Part shown: one piece after another, positions 13,911-23,638 of the stretch
How the letters are laid out: every line of letters begins with the position of its first letter
Position numbering within the stretch: the first letter of the stretch is position 1
Assembly (NCBI RefSeq): GCF_000090795.2
Contig: NW_003546331.1
Span: forward strand, 88,248-146,853
Direction: 5' to 3'
Length of the DNA stretch: 58,606 bases
Origin: Amphimedon queenslandica
Lineage: Eukaryota > Porifera > Demospongiae > Haplosclerida > Niphatidae
Program-made: the position numbers and the translations under genes
The notes under the pieces: model-generated
The model's input: only the letters and a program-made list of their open reading frames with translations
Told to the model about the DNA's origin: nothing
Database searches by the model: none

Positions 13911-14675
13911 ATGTCTTCCTTCAAGAAGAGAAATAAAAGTGGTCAGAAACGTTACAGAGAGCGAGGGCAGCCATCAGAAAGGAAGCACCTCGGTCTGTTA
14001 GAGAAACACAAGGATTATGTGGAGAGGGCAGCCTCTTTTAAGAAGAAAGCAGCTGAACTGAAGCGACTACACGAGAAGGCAAGGAACAGGAATAAAGATG
14101 AGTTCTACTACAAAATGATCAAAACTAAGCTTCAAGACGGTCGTCACGTGATACAGCAAGAGGAAGAATCCTATACAGAGGAACAACTCAAAATCATGAA
14201 AACTCAAGACCTGAAATACGTCCAACTGAAACTAAGCACAGAGAAATCAAAGATCGATCGACTGAGAGCATCCCTCCATCAAACTGAGGAGAGAGAGAAG
14301 CACAACACACACTTGATATTTGTCGATGATGAAGACGAGGCAGACAGCGAAGAAGAATTAGAGAGCAGAGAAAATGAGACTAGTACTGCAGGAGAAGACG
14401 ACATGGACGACGACGATGATGATGACTTTCAATTTAAGGATTTATCGATACGAGTTAGAAAGAGGTCGAGAAAAGAGCCAATCCCTGGAGATGCACCTGA
14501 TGCTGAAGGAAGATACAAAGAGCTGGAGAGTAGACTCAAGCGTTGCCAAGAGCTAAAGATGTTAAGCGAAAGAATGCAACTACAGAAACACCTCCTCAAT
14601 AAGAAAGAGAAGAGAGTAAAGGAAAGAGGAGGAGGACGAACCATCTATAAATGGCTACCAGAAAGAAAAAGATAG
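13911..14675 (+). CDS. UTP11: U3 snoRNA-associated protein UTP11
   Basis: Component of the small-subunit processome, needed for pre-18S rRNA processing in the nucleolus. A single exon of 254 aa, against 253 in human. The N-terminus MSSFKKRNKSGQKRYRERGQ and LGLLEKHKDYVERAASFKKK are the family signature, followed by FYYKMIKTKLQDGRHV and MKTQDLKYVQLKLSTEKSKI. A highly acidic run (GEDDMDDDDDDDF) lies near residue 165, and the C-terminus is basic and probably helical. I chose the ATG at 13911 over the in-frame 13890 because it matches the conserved start. It begins 95 bp after SMIM7 on the same strand, next to a GTGGGTGGAGCT/ACACGTGC element. Confidence 0.95.
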   Translation: MSSFKKRNKSGQKRYRERGQPSERKHLGLLEKHKDYVERAASFKKKAAELKRLHEKARNRNKDEFYYKMIKTKLQDGRHVIQQEEESYTEEQLKIMKTQDLKYVQLKLSTEKSKIDRLRASLHQTEEREKHNTHLIFVDDEDEADSEEELESRENETSTAGEDDMDDDDDDDFQFKDLSIRVRKRSRKEPIPGDAPDAEGRYKELESRLKRCQELKMLSERMQLQKHLLNKKEKRVKERGGGRTIYKWLPERKR

Positions 14676-14811
14676 ATAATCATTCTTTTACTTGAAAATA
14701 ATAATAAAAATTGGTTTTTAAACCGGATGTACTTGGGCTGGGCCATGGGCAGGGACTCTATTTGCAATGCATGTGTAGAGTTTGTGAAAGAATACAAAAG
14801 TTCTTCCCAAT

Positions 14812-17800
14812 ATGAGTGATTGGAACGAGGTACGGAGGCTTCAAGCGGAACTAGAGCGAGTCCAGAGTGCTAGTACTGCCTTTAGACTCTCAGAGGTCAA
14901 CTGTGTTGAGATAGTCAAGAAACTAACTGAACTAAAACTCATTAGCTTACTCTACACAACTGATGGGAAGGAATTCATTGTACAGGAACACTTGGAGAAG
15001 GAAATAAGAAATGAAATAGAAGCAAATAAAGGTGGATTATTATTATTATTATTGTTAAATTAAAATTAAATTGTACATTGCATATTTCATTGAGTTATTG
15101 TTTTAAGTGTGTCGTTACTGTTCTCTTACAGGTCGAATTGAAGTTATAGAACTACAGCAAGTGAGACAATCCTAATTCGTGTCATTATTGATTCGTTATT
15201 AGATACTAAATGTTGATATCAATCACATTAATAGAGGAGTTGATAACATTGTGAGATATGACGAATCCTTTGAGAGAATACCTGGAGAGGTAATCACAAG
15301 GTGAGCTTATTGCTTTACAGTAGCTTCATTTATTATATTATGATCTAAATAATAATTATGTAGTTCATATAAAGTTGCTCTTTGTACTGAAATAAATGAG
15401 ATGCTACTTCAAAACGGTTTCGTGTCGCTCTCTGACTTGAGTAGTACATTTAGCCTCCCCCTCTACTTCATCACAAAAGTAAAATAATTTCAATATAATA
15501 TAATGGAGAATGCACTTTTGCAACCAAGTCACTTGTTACAATAGTATTTGAGAAGTCTCTCTCTTCTTCTCACAGTGTGTTGAAGACTCCTTGAGTACTC
15601 TCATTAATGGCCAGCTTGATAAGAGTGGTAGTGGCCTACTTTATACAGAGTCCTACGTTTCAAGACATCGCTCAAGACTAAGAGGATTATTCTCAGCCAT
15701 GACACAGCCTACTCCCATACCAGCACTAGTAACTGAAGGAAAATACCACGAGAGATTGTTCCACTGTTAGTCACTGACTGCACTCATGTACATTGCACTA
15801 CCATAATTATATTCTCTATTGTACTACTCTAATGAATGAACCACTTGCTTTCTATTCACTATAATGGTAAAAATTGGCAGCTGCTCATTAGTATCATGTT
15901 AAGAAACCACTACCTGCTTTCATTTTTATTGTAATACTTTATAATTGTGTGATTCTGCTAAAATTGTTATTATTTTTTCCAGCGACTTTAAATGAGCTGA
16001 TATCCAGTGGGGATCTGTCCGGGAGTGTCCACGGCCGCGGGATGAGAGCTATATTCATACCAGCAGTTTATTCACAGATGCAGAACCAATGGGTGGACAG
16101 GTTCCTCGATGATAATGGATACCTTGGTAAGAAGAGTAAGAGCCATAATAGTGGAATGAAAGGGAGGAGATTGGGAGAGAATAAGACTTTAGCAAGAAAG
16201 AGAGATTGAGGGAAAAAGCACTAAATTAAAGATATTTTTCTTCAGAATATGATGCTCTTGTAAGGATGGGTATAGAGTCACCTCAGGTCTACATAAAGAC
16301 ACGCTACAAGGATAGAACTGGTGATCTAATGATGCTCAAGTCTTGCTGTATTGGCCAGAGCGTTATCAGTGAGATAGAAGCTAATGTTGAGGACACTGTA
16401 GTATCACAGTCACAATGGATTGACATCATGGTATGTTTTATATGCCAAAATGTGGTTTTGAGAGATTTTTGATTTCCCTTTGTTAGTCTGTACTCCCATC
16501 TCCTTGTACTGATGAAGATGGAGAGCTACTCCTTCAGAGGCTGTACAGCAATGAAGAGCGGTTTTTGATCTCTGAGACAATATTATCTCATCAAGACTTT
16601 GTGCGGAATTGCCTTGATATCTTTAAATCTCTGATAGAAGAAAAAGCAGCAAAGGTAATGTATGCTACAAAGATGTTATCAAAAATAATTCCTTTTTAGT
16701 CCTATTGAATAACCATTAGCATTTTCCTCTTTTTATAATGGTGCTATTATCATGCAGGCTGCAGCTACTAGTGGCTCGTTTTTAAGACAAGTTTCACAAG
16801 AGAGTAAGAAAGATGGAGGAGCAGTAGGAGGAGGAGGAGGGGGGAAGAAAGGAGGGAAAGGAAAGAAAGGGAAAGCAAAGCGTGATGAGGGAGACGACTC
16901 TTGGGAAATAATTTTTATGTCAAAAGAGAAAGTAAAAATATTCACTTCTCAATCATCAATGTTTTCTTGTAATTATAGATTGCAGAGACAATTTTAGAAA
17001 AATTTGAACAGACTCCTCAAAGTTTTGCTGAGACTATCTCTAATTTATTGTACAGGTATAACTGGATATTAGCCATTCAAATGATTGTATTGTTTTACAC
17101 ATTAGGCCACTTCAGGAAAGATTTGAGTCAGAAGCTCGCTCAATGCTAGCACAGAGAGCCGAGGGAGAGGCAGGCAGTCAGCGAAAGAGACACTCTGAGC
17201 TCCAAGAGAGACTCCAGCAACTCTGGAACAGGCTCAGGCTTTTTGAAAAAGGAATAGAAGTATTTGAAGGTATTTTGCATTATCATTGTAGTCCATGCAT
17301 TTGGATACTCTATTTCATTAAGATACCATTTACTACTAGAAAAATTCTTTATGTAGGTGACACAAAGGTTCAGTTATCAAAGTATTTGCTTCATACTATT
17401 TGCACTGACTTAACTAACCAATTGCTGAGATACATTGCACAGGATTATAAGATAACTGTACCAGAAGATGAAGGAGCATTTAATAAAGTATTATAAGGAG
17501 AGTTGAGGCTACTTTCTGTTATGTGTTTTAGGAGAGAACTAAGCTTGTTGGTAAGCTACCAGATGCTGTGAGGAAATTAGCACAAGCTGTTAACTCTAGT
17601 CTCTCTGAAAAGGTCTCAATGATTTGATTGTGTACATCATCTTTTGTTAGATTTGAAGTGACTGGGTATTATTGCTTTCATTGTGTAGGAAGTTGCTGTG
17701 TTTGTCTCATCTTTTGAAGCTTTATGCGATACAGAATCCTGTGGTGTGATGCTAAAGAAACTAGACAAAAAGAAAGAAAAGTAACTCATTATAAAGCTGC

Positions 17801-18329
17801 TGGTTTACCTTTTTTTCTTCCTTTCCTCCATTTTTAAAATAGACAAGTCATTATCAATCATGTTGAAGAGCTAAAGGCTAACCTCAAAGATGAACAAGAC
17901 CCTGCCATGTCACTGCACCTTGTCACTCTCCTCCTCTTTCAAGCACATACCGGCTGCCTCCTCCATGTTCCTGGTCGTCTGATACCTCGTGTCATATCAT
18001 TGCTAAGGAGTCACATGACATCGAATGACTTTGCGATACTTGATACATATCAATCACTAGTTGTACTGGATTTGAAGAAGAGTACTGCTTCACAGTCTGA
18101 AGGGGAAGGAGACGAGAATGAGGACAAGAGCAAGTTAGAGATTGACAGCAATCTCTTTGAAGAGGAGGCAGAGTCTATTGATCAGAGTAAAGAAAAAGTC
18201 TCTGAATCCAGCGATGATAAAGGAGGTGTTCCTGTTGGTGATGCCCCTGCTGCTGGTGGTAGCATCAGGGAGCAGCTAGATTTGAAAATGGGACAATTGA
18301 AGGATTTAGTGTTTAATTTAAAAAAATAA
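14812..18329 (+). CDS. UFL1: E3 UFM1-protein ligase 1 (UFL1)
   Basis: Scaffold-type ligase that transfers UFM1 to targets such as ribosomal uL24 at the ER, working with UFC1 and DDRGK1. About 15 exons on the plus strand. The N-terminus MSDWNEVRRLQAELERVQSA with RLSEVNCVEIVKKL and DGKEFIVQEHLEKEIRNE is the conserved winged-helix start. Later segments include SRHRSRLRGLFSAMTQPT, VFIPAVYSQMQNQWVDRF-like, YLEYDALVRMGIESPQVYIK, a lysine/glycine-rich linker (GGGGGGKKGGKGKKGKAK), LFEKGIEVFE, HTICTDLTNQLLRY, LVTLLLFQAHTGCLLHVPGR and the end GQLKDLVFNLKK. The order matches UFL1 along its whole length. It starts 136 bp after UTP11 and ends 115 bp before an MGST3-like gene. Confidence 0.93.
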
Positions 18330-18444
18330 AAAATTATGAAGCAACTGTCATCTATATGGTTTATATAATACCTGCGAAATTTATTAATTTTGCAGGCGGG
18401 GTCCTGGTTGAGATCGAGATTCCTTTGATCTGCAGAGTGTAAAA

Positions 18445-19137
18445 ATGGATTCCTTTGGTTTTGTTATCCTTACTGGCCTTTGCACTGCTATTCTGCACAT
18501 GTATCTTGCTGTTAACGTTGGAAGGGCAAGAAGGAAGCATGGAGTACCAGTAAGCTTCAAATAACTTTGTTTTACTTTGAGAGATCTAAATATCACTATA
18601 ATACATTGATTGTAGCTGCCAGACCAGTACAGTGACACTAAGAAAGAGTTCAACTGCTACCAAAGAGCCTACATGAACACGTGAGTAGCTTAACAAGGTT
18701 TGAAAGAAGTTGTTCACACCTTTCCATTATTAATATATACATAGTGTTGAAAATATACCCATCTTTCTTATGCTCCTTTTTGCTGCTGGCAACAAGTTTC
18801 CAGTGAGTAACCATCTAATTTATAATAAAAATTAGTACTTACATGTTACTGTAAATGCACATATTATACTAATTAATGAATTGTTTGTTTTTAGCTGATT
18901 AGTGCTGGAGCAGGCATGATCTGGATAGCTGGTAGGGTTTTGTATGCTCATGGATACTACACTGGCGGTAAGGCTTTTATAAAATTATGAAGTATTCTCA
19001 TTATGTGAATTTTTGTTTCAGATCCTGAGAAACGTATGAGAGGAGCCATTTCATACATAGGCCTCTTGACACTGCTAGTCTGCACCTTGCTGAATGCTGT
19101 AACAAGGATTGGGTTTCTTTCTAACTTTTTTGATTAA
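18445..19137 (+). CDS. Microsomal glutathione S-transferase 3-like, copy 1
   Basis: MAPEG-family membrane enzyme with glutathione transferase/peroxidase activity at the ER. Five exons: 18445-18549, 18616-18680, 18745-18802, 18895-18967 and 19022-19137. Conserved MGST3 signatures: FGFVILTG at the start, FNCYQRAYMNT (human FNCIQRAHQNT), GMIWIAGRVLYAHGYYTG and DPEKRMRGAISYIG. Four hydrophobic segments fit a four-helix MAPEG protein. It belongs to a local tandem family with a decayed copy at 19276 and a full copy at 19562. The vertebrate C-terminal cysteine extension is absent. Confidence 0.9.
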
Positions 19138-19275
19138 AAACGATTAGATCTTTCATTAGAAAATGCTGAGTATTTTAGAGAACAAAGATAAAAAATTTTT
19201 GTCACTAGATATCTGACCTATGTGTGGGTGGGATTCTATTATTAGGCTGGCTAGTTGAGACTAGGCGGATTCTAG

Positions 19276-19500
19276 AGGGTGTAAAAATGAATTCCTTTGG
19301 TTTTAATTTGTTGTCCTTATGTTTAAAAAATATCTTGCTGGTAAAGTTAATGTTAATCTACATGAAAATGAATTAGTTTAATTTTTGCAAGAATCGTTAT
19401 CGTATGAAAGGAGTTTTGTCATACGTTGGCTTCTTGATGCTACTATAGATCTTTGCTGATTGCTACAAGCAGGATTGGTTGTAACTTTGTTTGACTGAAA
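19276..19500 (+). pseudogene. Decayed MGST3-like copy
   Basis: Begins with GTGTAAAAATG.ATTCCTTTGG, nearly identical to the exon 1 start of copy 1, keeps the ATCTTGCTGGTAAAGTTAA region, then jumps to an exon-5-like segment (CGTATGAAAGGAGTTTTGTC.., ending TTTGTTTGACTG). The middle exons are missing and stops interrupt every frame. It is a truncated tandem duplicate of copy 1. Confidence 0.85.
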
Positions 19501-19561
19501 AAATTTTACTTATGTGTGGTTAGATAGTTACATAACTTTAATTGTAAGTGAACAATTCAAG

Positions 19562-20461
19562 ATGGGTGGAAAGCTTAGTTTGCCAAAGGGAGACCCTTTT
19601 GGATATGTGATCCTCACCGGAGCCTGTAGTGTGGTTCTTCATGCTTATCTCTCTGTTAAAGTTGGAATGGCTAGAAGGAAGCACAAGATCCCAGTTAGTC
19701 ATAGTTTTCAGCTCATAGAATGATTTTTGTTTTTTTTTCTCACAACACACTGTCTATACTGTAGCTCCCGGATCAGTACAGTGCTGACTGTGTAGAGTTT
19801 AACTGCTACCAGAGAGCTTACATGAACATGTACGTAGTCTCTAATATCTATGGTAGCGATATGTGGTTCTAGTAGGTGTGGCTAGATCATATTGTAGAGT
19901 GGGATGTGGAGGCTAAAAATAAAGCATTGAACCTAATACCTGTACCTCATTGACACTTCTATGTGAACTTCAAAGACTTTTAAAACCTTTGCAAGTTGGT
20001 TGATGCCTAGCTAGGTCTGACTAGTGACCACACCTTCATAGCTTTTCCCTATTCATATCTATCCATCAATTATGTTATAGATGTTATTACATTGTATTTT
20101 ATAGGGTTGAAATGTATCCTGTTTTTTTGTTTGTTTTATTTGCTGGAGGAGACAAATATCCTGTAAGGCCTCATATAATAATAATAATTGTTAATATTAA
20201 ATCACCACTCTCTTTCTTTCTTCACAGAGGGTAAGTGCAGCAGCAGGCATGGTGTGGATAGCAGGCAGGATAGCCTATGCTCATGGATATTACACTGGAG
20301 GTTAATCAATAAAATAATGATAGTAATTTCACTGTAAGTATGGTCTCTTTGTAGATCCAAGTAAACGTAATCTTGGTGGGTTTGGAGTGTTTGGTTTACT
20401 TACTCTACTTGGATGCACTGTGGCTAATGGAGTCAGTCGTTTAGGCATTACTTCATGTTGA
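19562..20461 (+). CDS. Microsomal glutathione S-transferase 3-like, copy 2
   Basis: Second intact MAPEG gene of the array with the same five-exon layout. Start MGGKLSLPKGDPFGYVILTG, then KVGMARRKHKIP | LPDQYSADCVEFNCYQRAYM | VEMYPVFLFVLFAGGDKYP | AAAGMVWIAGRIAYAHGYYT | a last exon from DPSKRNLGGFGVFGL to the stop. The GRIAYAHGYYTG and NCYQRAYMN motifs are kept. It is closer to human MGST3 in exon 3 (VEMYPVFLF vs LEVYPPFLF) than copy 1 is. Retention of both copies suggests some divergence in use, which the sequence cannot settle. Confidence 0.9.
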
Positions 20462-20555
20462 GAAGAGTAAAACAAAGCATATATGCATTTTCGGTGCTAT
20501 AGCTAGCCTTCATTTATTTAGGACTATACAAAAACTATTATTTGTAGAAAAAAAG

Positions 20556-21593
20556 TTATATATTTAGTTTCCCTTTAAAAACAATACAGGCACTCCCAGT
20601 TAGTGACACTCGTCCAGTCTCTTCATTCACTCCTACTATTATGTCCCCACCGCGTGGAGAACACTGTCTAGCCCTCAATATCTTCTTGTTCAATACCTTT
20701 CCCCAATAAGGCCCCAGTACAGTGTGTGCTGACCCTATGAAATAATACACTGCATAAGGAATTGGTGTATATACTATGCCATACCTGTGACAGGGTCTTC
20801 AGCTATGCCTACCCATGGAGCAAAGTACCTTGAGTAGAAATCATAGTCAGACTCAGTAGACTTTAGTGTTACAATAACTCCTTTTACTTTAGTCTGGTCT
20901 ATGGCTAGTAGTCCGGGGCTGTCAGGAACAGCTAATGATTCCAATTGACTGCGAGTAGTTTCATCGGATAAGCGTAGCAACAGTTTCTTTGTAGATGGTG
21001 AGAATTGGCAATCAATCACCCTCAGCTTATCAGCAACTAGTTTTATGATATTGCTGTGTTCAGTCATGCTCTCTTGTGTAGGCAAAGATAATGGGAAATC
21101 CAGTGATATTGTCTTATCTTCTTTGTTGTGAATAGCTTTCAATTCTCCACTAAGAGTTGAAAAAGACAGCTCAGTGTTGCTGTTATCATACATTTGAAAA
21201 ATGACTGCTGCTGTAGCCAATGTTCCATGACCACAGAGATCGACCTCACAAATTGGTGTGAACCATTTTAATGAAAAGGTAGAAGCAACAGAAACAGGTT
21301 CTTTATTGGATAATCTACAGTAAAAAAATTAATGCTTTATTTAAATTGATGACAGGTTCAGCATAGCATTATATATGTAATTAAAATTATCGAGATGATG
21401 TTTATGTGCATGGCTAGACCATAGGATAGACTAACGGTTGTACAAAAGCTGTCTCTGAGAGATTCATTTCAGCTGCAATCTTTTGCATTAGATCGTCAGA
21501 CAGTGGCTCTCTTCCAGTCTCAAGGATGCACACTCCTGCTGGATTTCCAGAAAAGGGAGAACAAGAGAATGAATCAACTGTGAAGACCTCCAT
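20556..21593 (-). CDS. PBLD: Phenazine biosynthesis-like domain protein (PBLD)
   Basis: PhzF-fold isomerase-like protein; the animal family is cytosolic with an uncertain substrate. Three exons on minus: 21593-21436, 21314-20785 and about 20742-20556. Exon 1 starts MEVFTVDSFSCSPFSGNPAG and contains AAEMNLSETAF, with the conserved GNPA and the catalytic-type Glu in NLSETAF. Exon 2 has LKWFTPICEVDLCGHGTLA, SFSTLSGELK and FYSRYFAPWVGIAEDPVTG. Exon 3 gives SAHTVLGPYWG, CSPRGGDI and RVSLTGSACIVFKGKL. All match human PBLD in order. The first intron donor is GTTAGT, which restores the frame (AFVQ|PLSNKEP). An ATG two codons further upstream (21599-21602) is also possible. It diverges from the next gene with about 118 bp between. 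Confidence 0.94.
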
Positions 21594-21711
21594 TTTCCAC
21601 AAGGAGGGGCCGGCTAGCCTTTAGATAGAGATCTAACCACATGACAGATTACACAAGGTCGCAAGCCACGCAAGCAACTCCAGTGCAAGCTAATAAGTCG
21701 GGAAAGTCGCT

Positions 21712-23517
21712 ATGAATTTTTTTGTTGCTGCTGTCTTCCTATCCTGTTGGTCTGTCACACAGTCTCTGGAACCAGAAAATGACAATCTGGAGGCTCTTGG
21801 ACAAGAATGCTTTGGGAATAGAGCCAGATGTAATGAAACCGACCATGTAACAATGGTGCAAAGAGGATATTGGGCTGGTCCCTATGATATTGGAAATAAA
21901 ACCATAACTGTGCTGGGATTTTGCGCTTTCTGCAATTTTCAGAACTACAAAATAGGTCACCTGATCAAAATTGATTTAGATAATCAGTGTGATCGAAACC
22001 GTAACCAATCATCGATGCTTTGTTCTTCCTGCAAAAAAGGTTATTCTTTTGCTATCAACTCTTATCGATACGAATGTGTTAAATGTGGAAAAACAACTAA
22101 AGGAGAGCGTTTGTACTTTCCGCTAAACGTTCTCATCCTCACAATTTTTCTACTGTTTATTTACCTTTTTGATTTCTCGCTTGTTTCTGGTGCTCTTAAT
22201 CCGCTGATATTTTTTGGCCAAATGACATCAACGACACTGAACCTAAACATTTATGAAGCCATACCAACAAATAATTTGACGGAACATTTATCCTATGCTT
22301 ATCAAACTGTAAATTCATTTTGGAAACTTGACTTAATGTTTTTTGGAAGCAACTTGTGCTTACATGAGGACATGACAATGGTTCAAATGCTGTCATTAAA
22401 ATACACAGTGGCACTGATGGCCCTATCACCAGTCATTGTGTTAGTAGTCATTGCCAAGAGCTTAGACAAAATTTCTAACTCAATCGGAAAAGGCCTTCGA
22501 CGTTTGGGTCTTTCAGAAGATCTCGTGATCCATATCATTAACCCGTGTAAATGTTTCGGGAGACTTCCTTGGCTACAGAAAGCTGTCCGTTTTAACAGGG
22601 ACAATTCTATTCAAACTATAGTGTCCTCCTGCATACTACTGTCCTTCACAAAATTTAACATCATTACATTTTATCTCCTAACACCCACTAATCTGTACGA
22701 TATAAATGGGACAGTAGTCAATAGTGTTCTATATTATGAAGGACCACTGTCTTATCCTGGAAGCAGGACACTCTGGAAGTATGCCTGGCTTGCTATAGTC
22801 TTCCTCATTGCTGTTATTATTATATTCCCATTCTCTCTTATCTTTTTGAGATATGATCTTAAAAAAGAGCAAACTAGCAAGCCTTCAATCAAATGTGGTC
22901 ACATCCTGTCGTATTTGGACAAATTTCTTGACAAATGCATTCTCACTCCATTTCAAAGAGATCTTAGGAACGGCAAGAAATCTGAAGACGTCTGCTCAAA
23001 AATTAAGCTGTGGAGGTTTTCATTTGGGATGCACGACTGTCGCTGGTACGCTGGCTGGTACTTTGTCCTTCGATCAAGTCTCTTTGCTGTTTCAATTTTC
23101 TCAATGGATTATCTTTCGCAGCTGATTATACAGCAAATATTAATTATAATTGCCCTTGGAATAACAGTCATGGTACGTCCATATAAGCAGATGGCTCACA
23201 ACAGGCTAGATGCCTTTGTCTTCTTGCTCATACTGGTCATCAACTCCAGTGTCTTGTACCAGTACCATCTCACAATACTGAGCTATGGTGCTAGAAATGA
23301 TGTATTTATTGTTCAATACTGCCTGAGTTTTATCCCTACAATCCTCATAATAGCCTATTTCTTTATGAAAATTCGTAGAAACTGGAGACTCGATAGAGAC
23401 TATCATCTCATGCGAAGTAACGAAAATATGAATTTTAGTTCAATTGAATGTTTAGAGCATTACTTATGTGGATGTACTGAAGAGCATCAGAACATGACAT
23501 ATTCAGTGCAAAATTGA
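21712..23517 (+). CDS. Orphan multi-pass membrane protein with Cys-rich ectodomain
   Basis: Intronless, 601 aa. A signal peptide (MNFFVAAVFLSCWSVTQS) is followed by an N-glycosylation-rich, cysteine-rich ectodomain (~20-130) with GYWAGPYDI, CAFCNFQNY, CSSCKKGYSFAI and CVKCG. About eight to nine hydrophobic segments follow (near 137-157, 161-178, 227-248, 300-323, 357-379, 448-465, 469-488, 499-516 and 533-553), and a short cytosolic tail. The motif VRPYKQMAHNRLDAFVFL before a late helix, and the LC..C..GYS..(Y)C..C module just before helix 1, recall large uncharacterised families of sponge and cnidarian membrane proteins that often carry beta-helix or adhesion ectodomains. Here only the stub ectodomain remains. 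Function is unknown; a receptor is only a guess. Confidence 0.8.
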   Translation: MNFFVAAVFLSCWSVTQSLEPENDNLEALGQECFGNRARCNETDHVTMVQRGYWAGPYDIGNKTITVLGFCAFCNFQNYKIGHLIKIDLDNQCDRNRNQSSMLCSSCKKGYSFAINSYRYECVKCGKTTKGERLYFPLNVLILTIFLLFIYLFDFSLVSGALNPLIFFGQMTSTTLNLNIYEAIPTNNLTEHLSYAYQTVNSFWKLDLMFFGSNLCLHEDMTMVQMLSLKYTVALMALSPVIVLVVIAKSLDKISNSIGKGLRRLGLSEDLVIHIINPCKCFGRLPWLQKAVRFNRDNSIQTIVSSCILLSFTKFNIITFYLLTPTNLYDINGTVVNSVLYYEGPLSYPGSRTLWKYAWLAIVFLIAVIIIFPFSLIFLRYDLKKEQTSKPSIKCGHILSYLDKFLDKCILTPFQRDLRNGKKSEDVCSKIKLWRFSFGMHDCRWYAGWYFVLRSSLFAVSIFSMDYLSQLIIQQILIIIALGITVMVRPYKQMAHNRLDAFVFLLILVINSSVLYQYHLTILSYGARNDVFIVQYCLSFIPTILIIAYFFMKIRRNWRLDRDYHLMRSNENMNFSSIECLEHYLCGCTEEHQNMTYSVQN

Positions 23518-23638
23518 TTTTTCCCTTTCTTGACAATGATAGTTACTTAATAAACTAGGTGATAAATAACTTTATGAATCTCATTAATCTGAGAGGGAGT
23601 GTGTGTCATAGCAACGTGATGCCTCAAAACAAAAGAGC

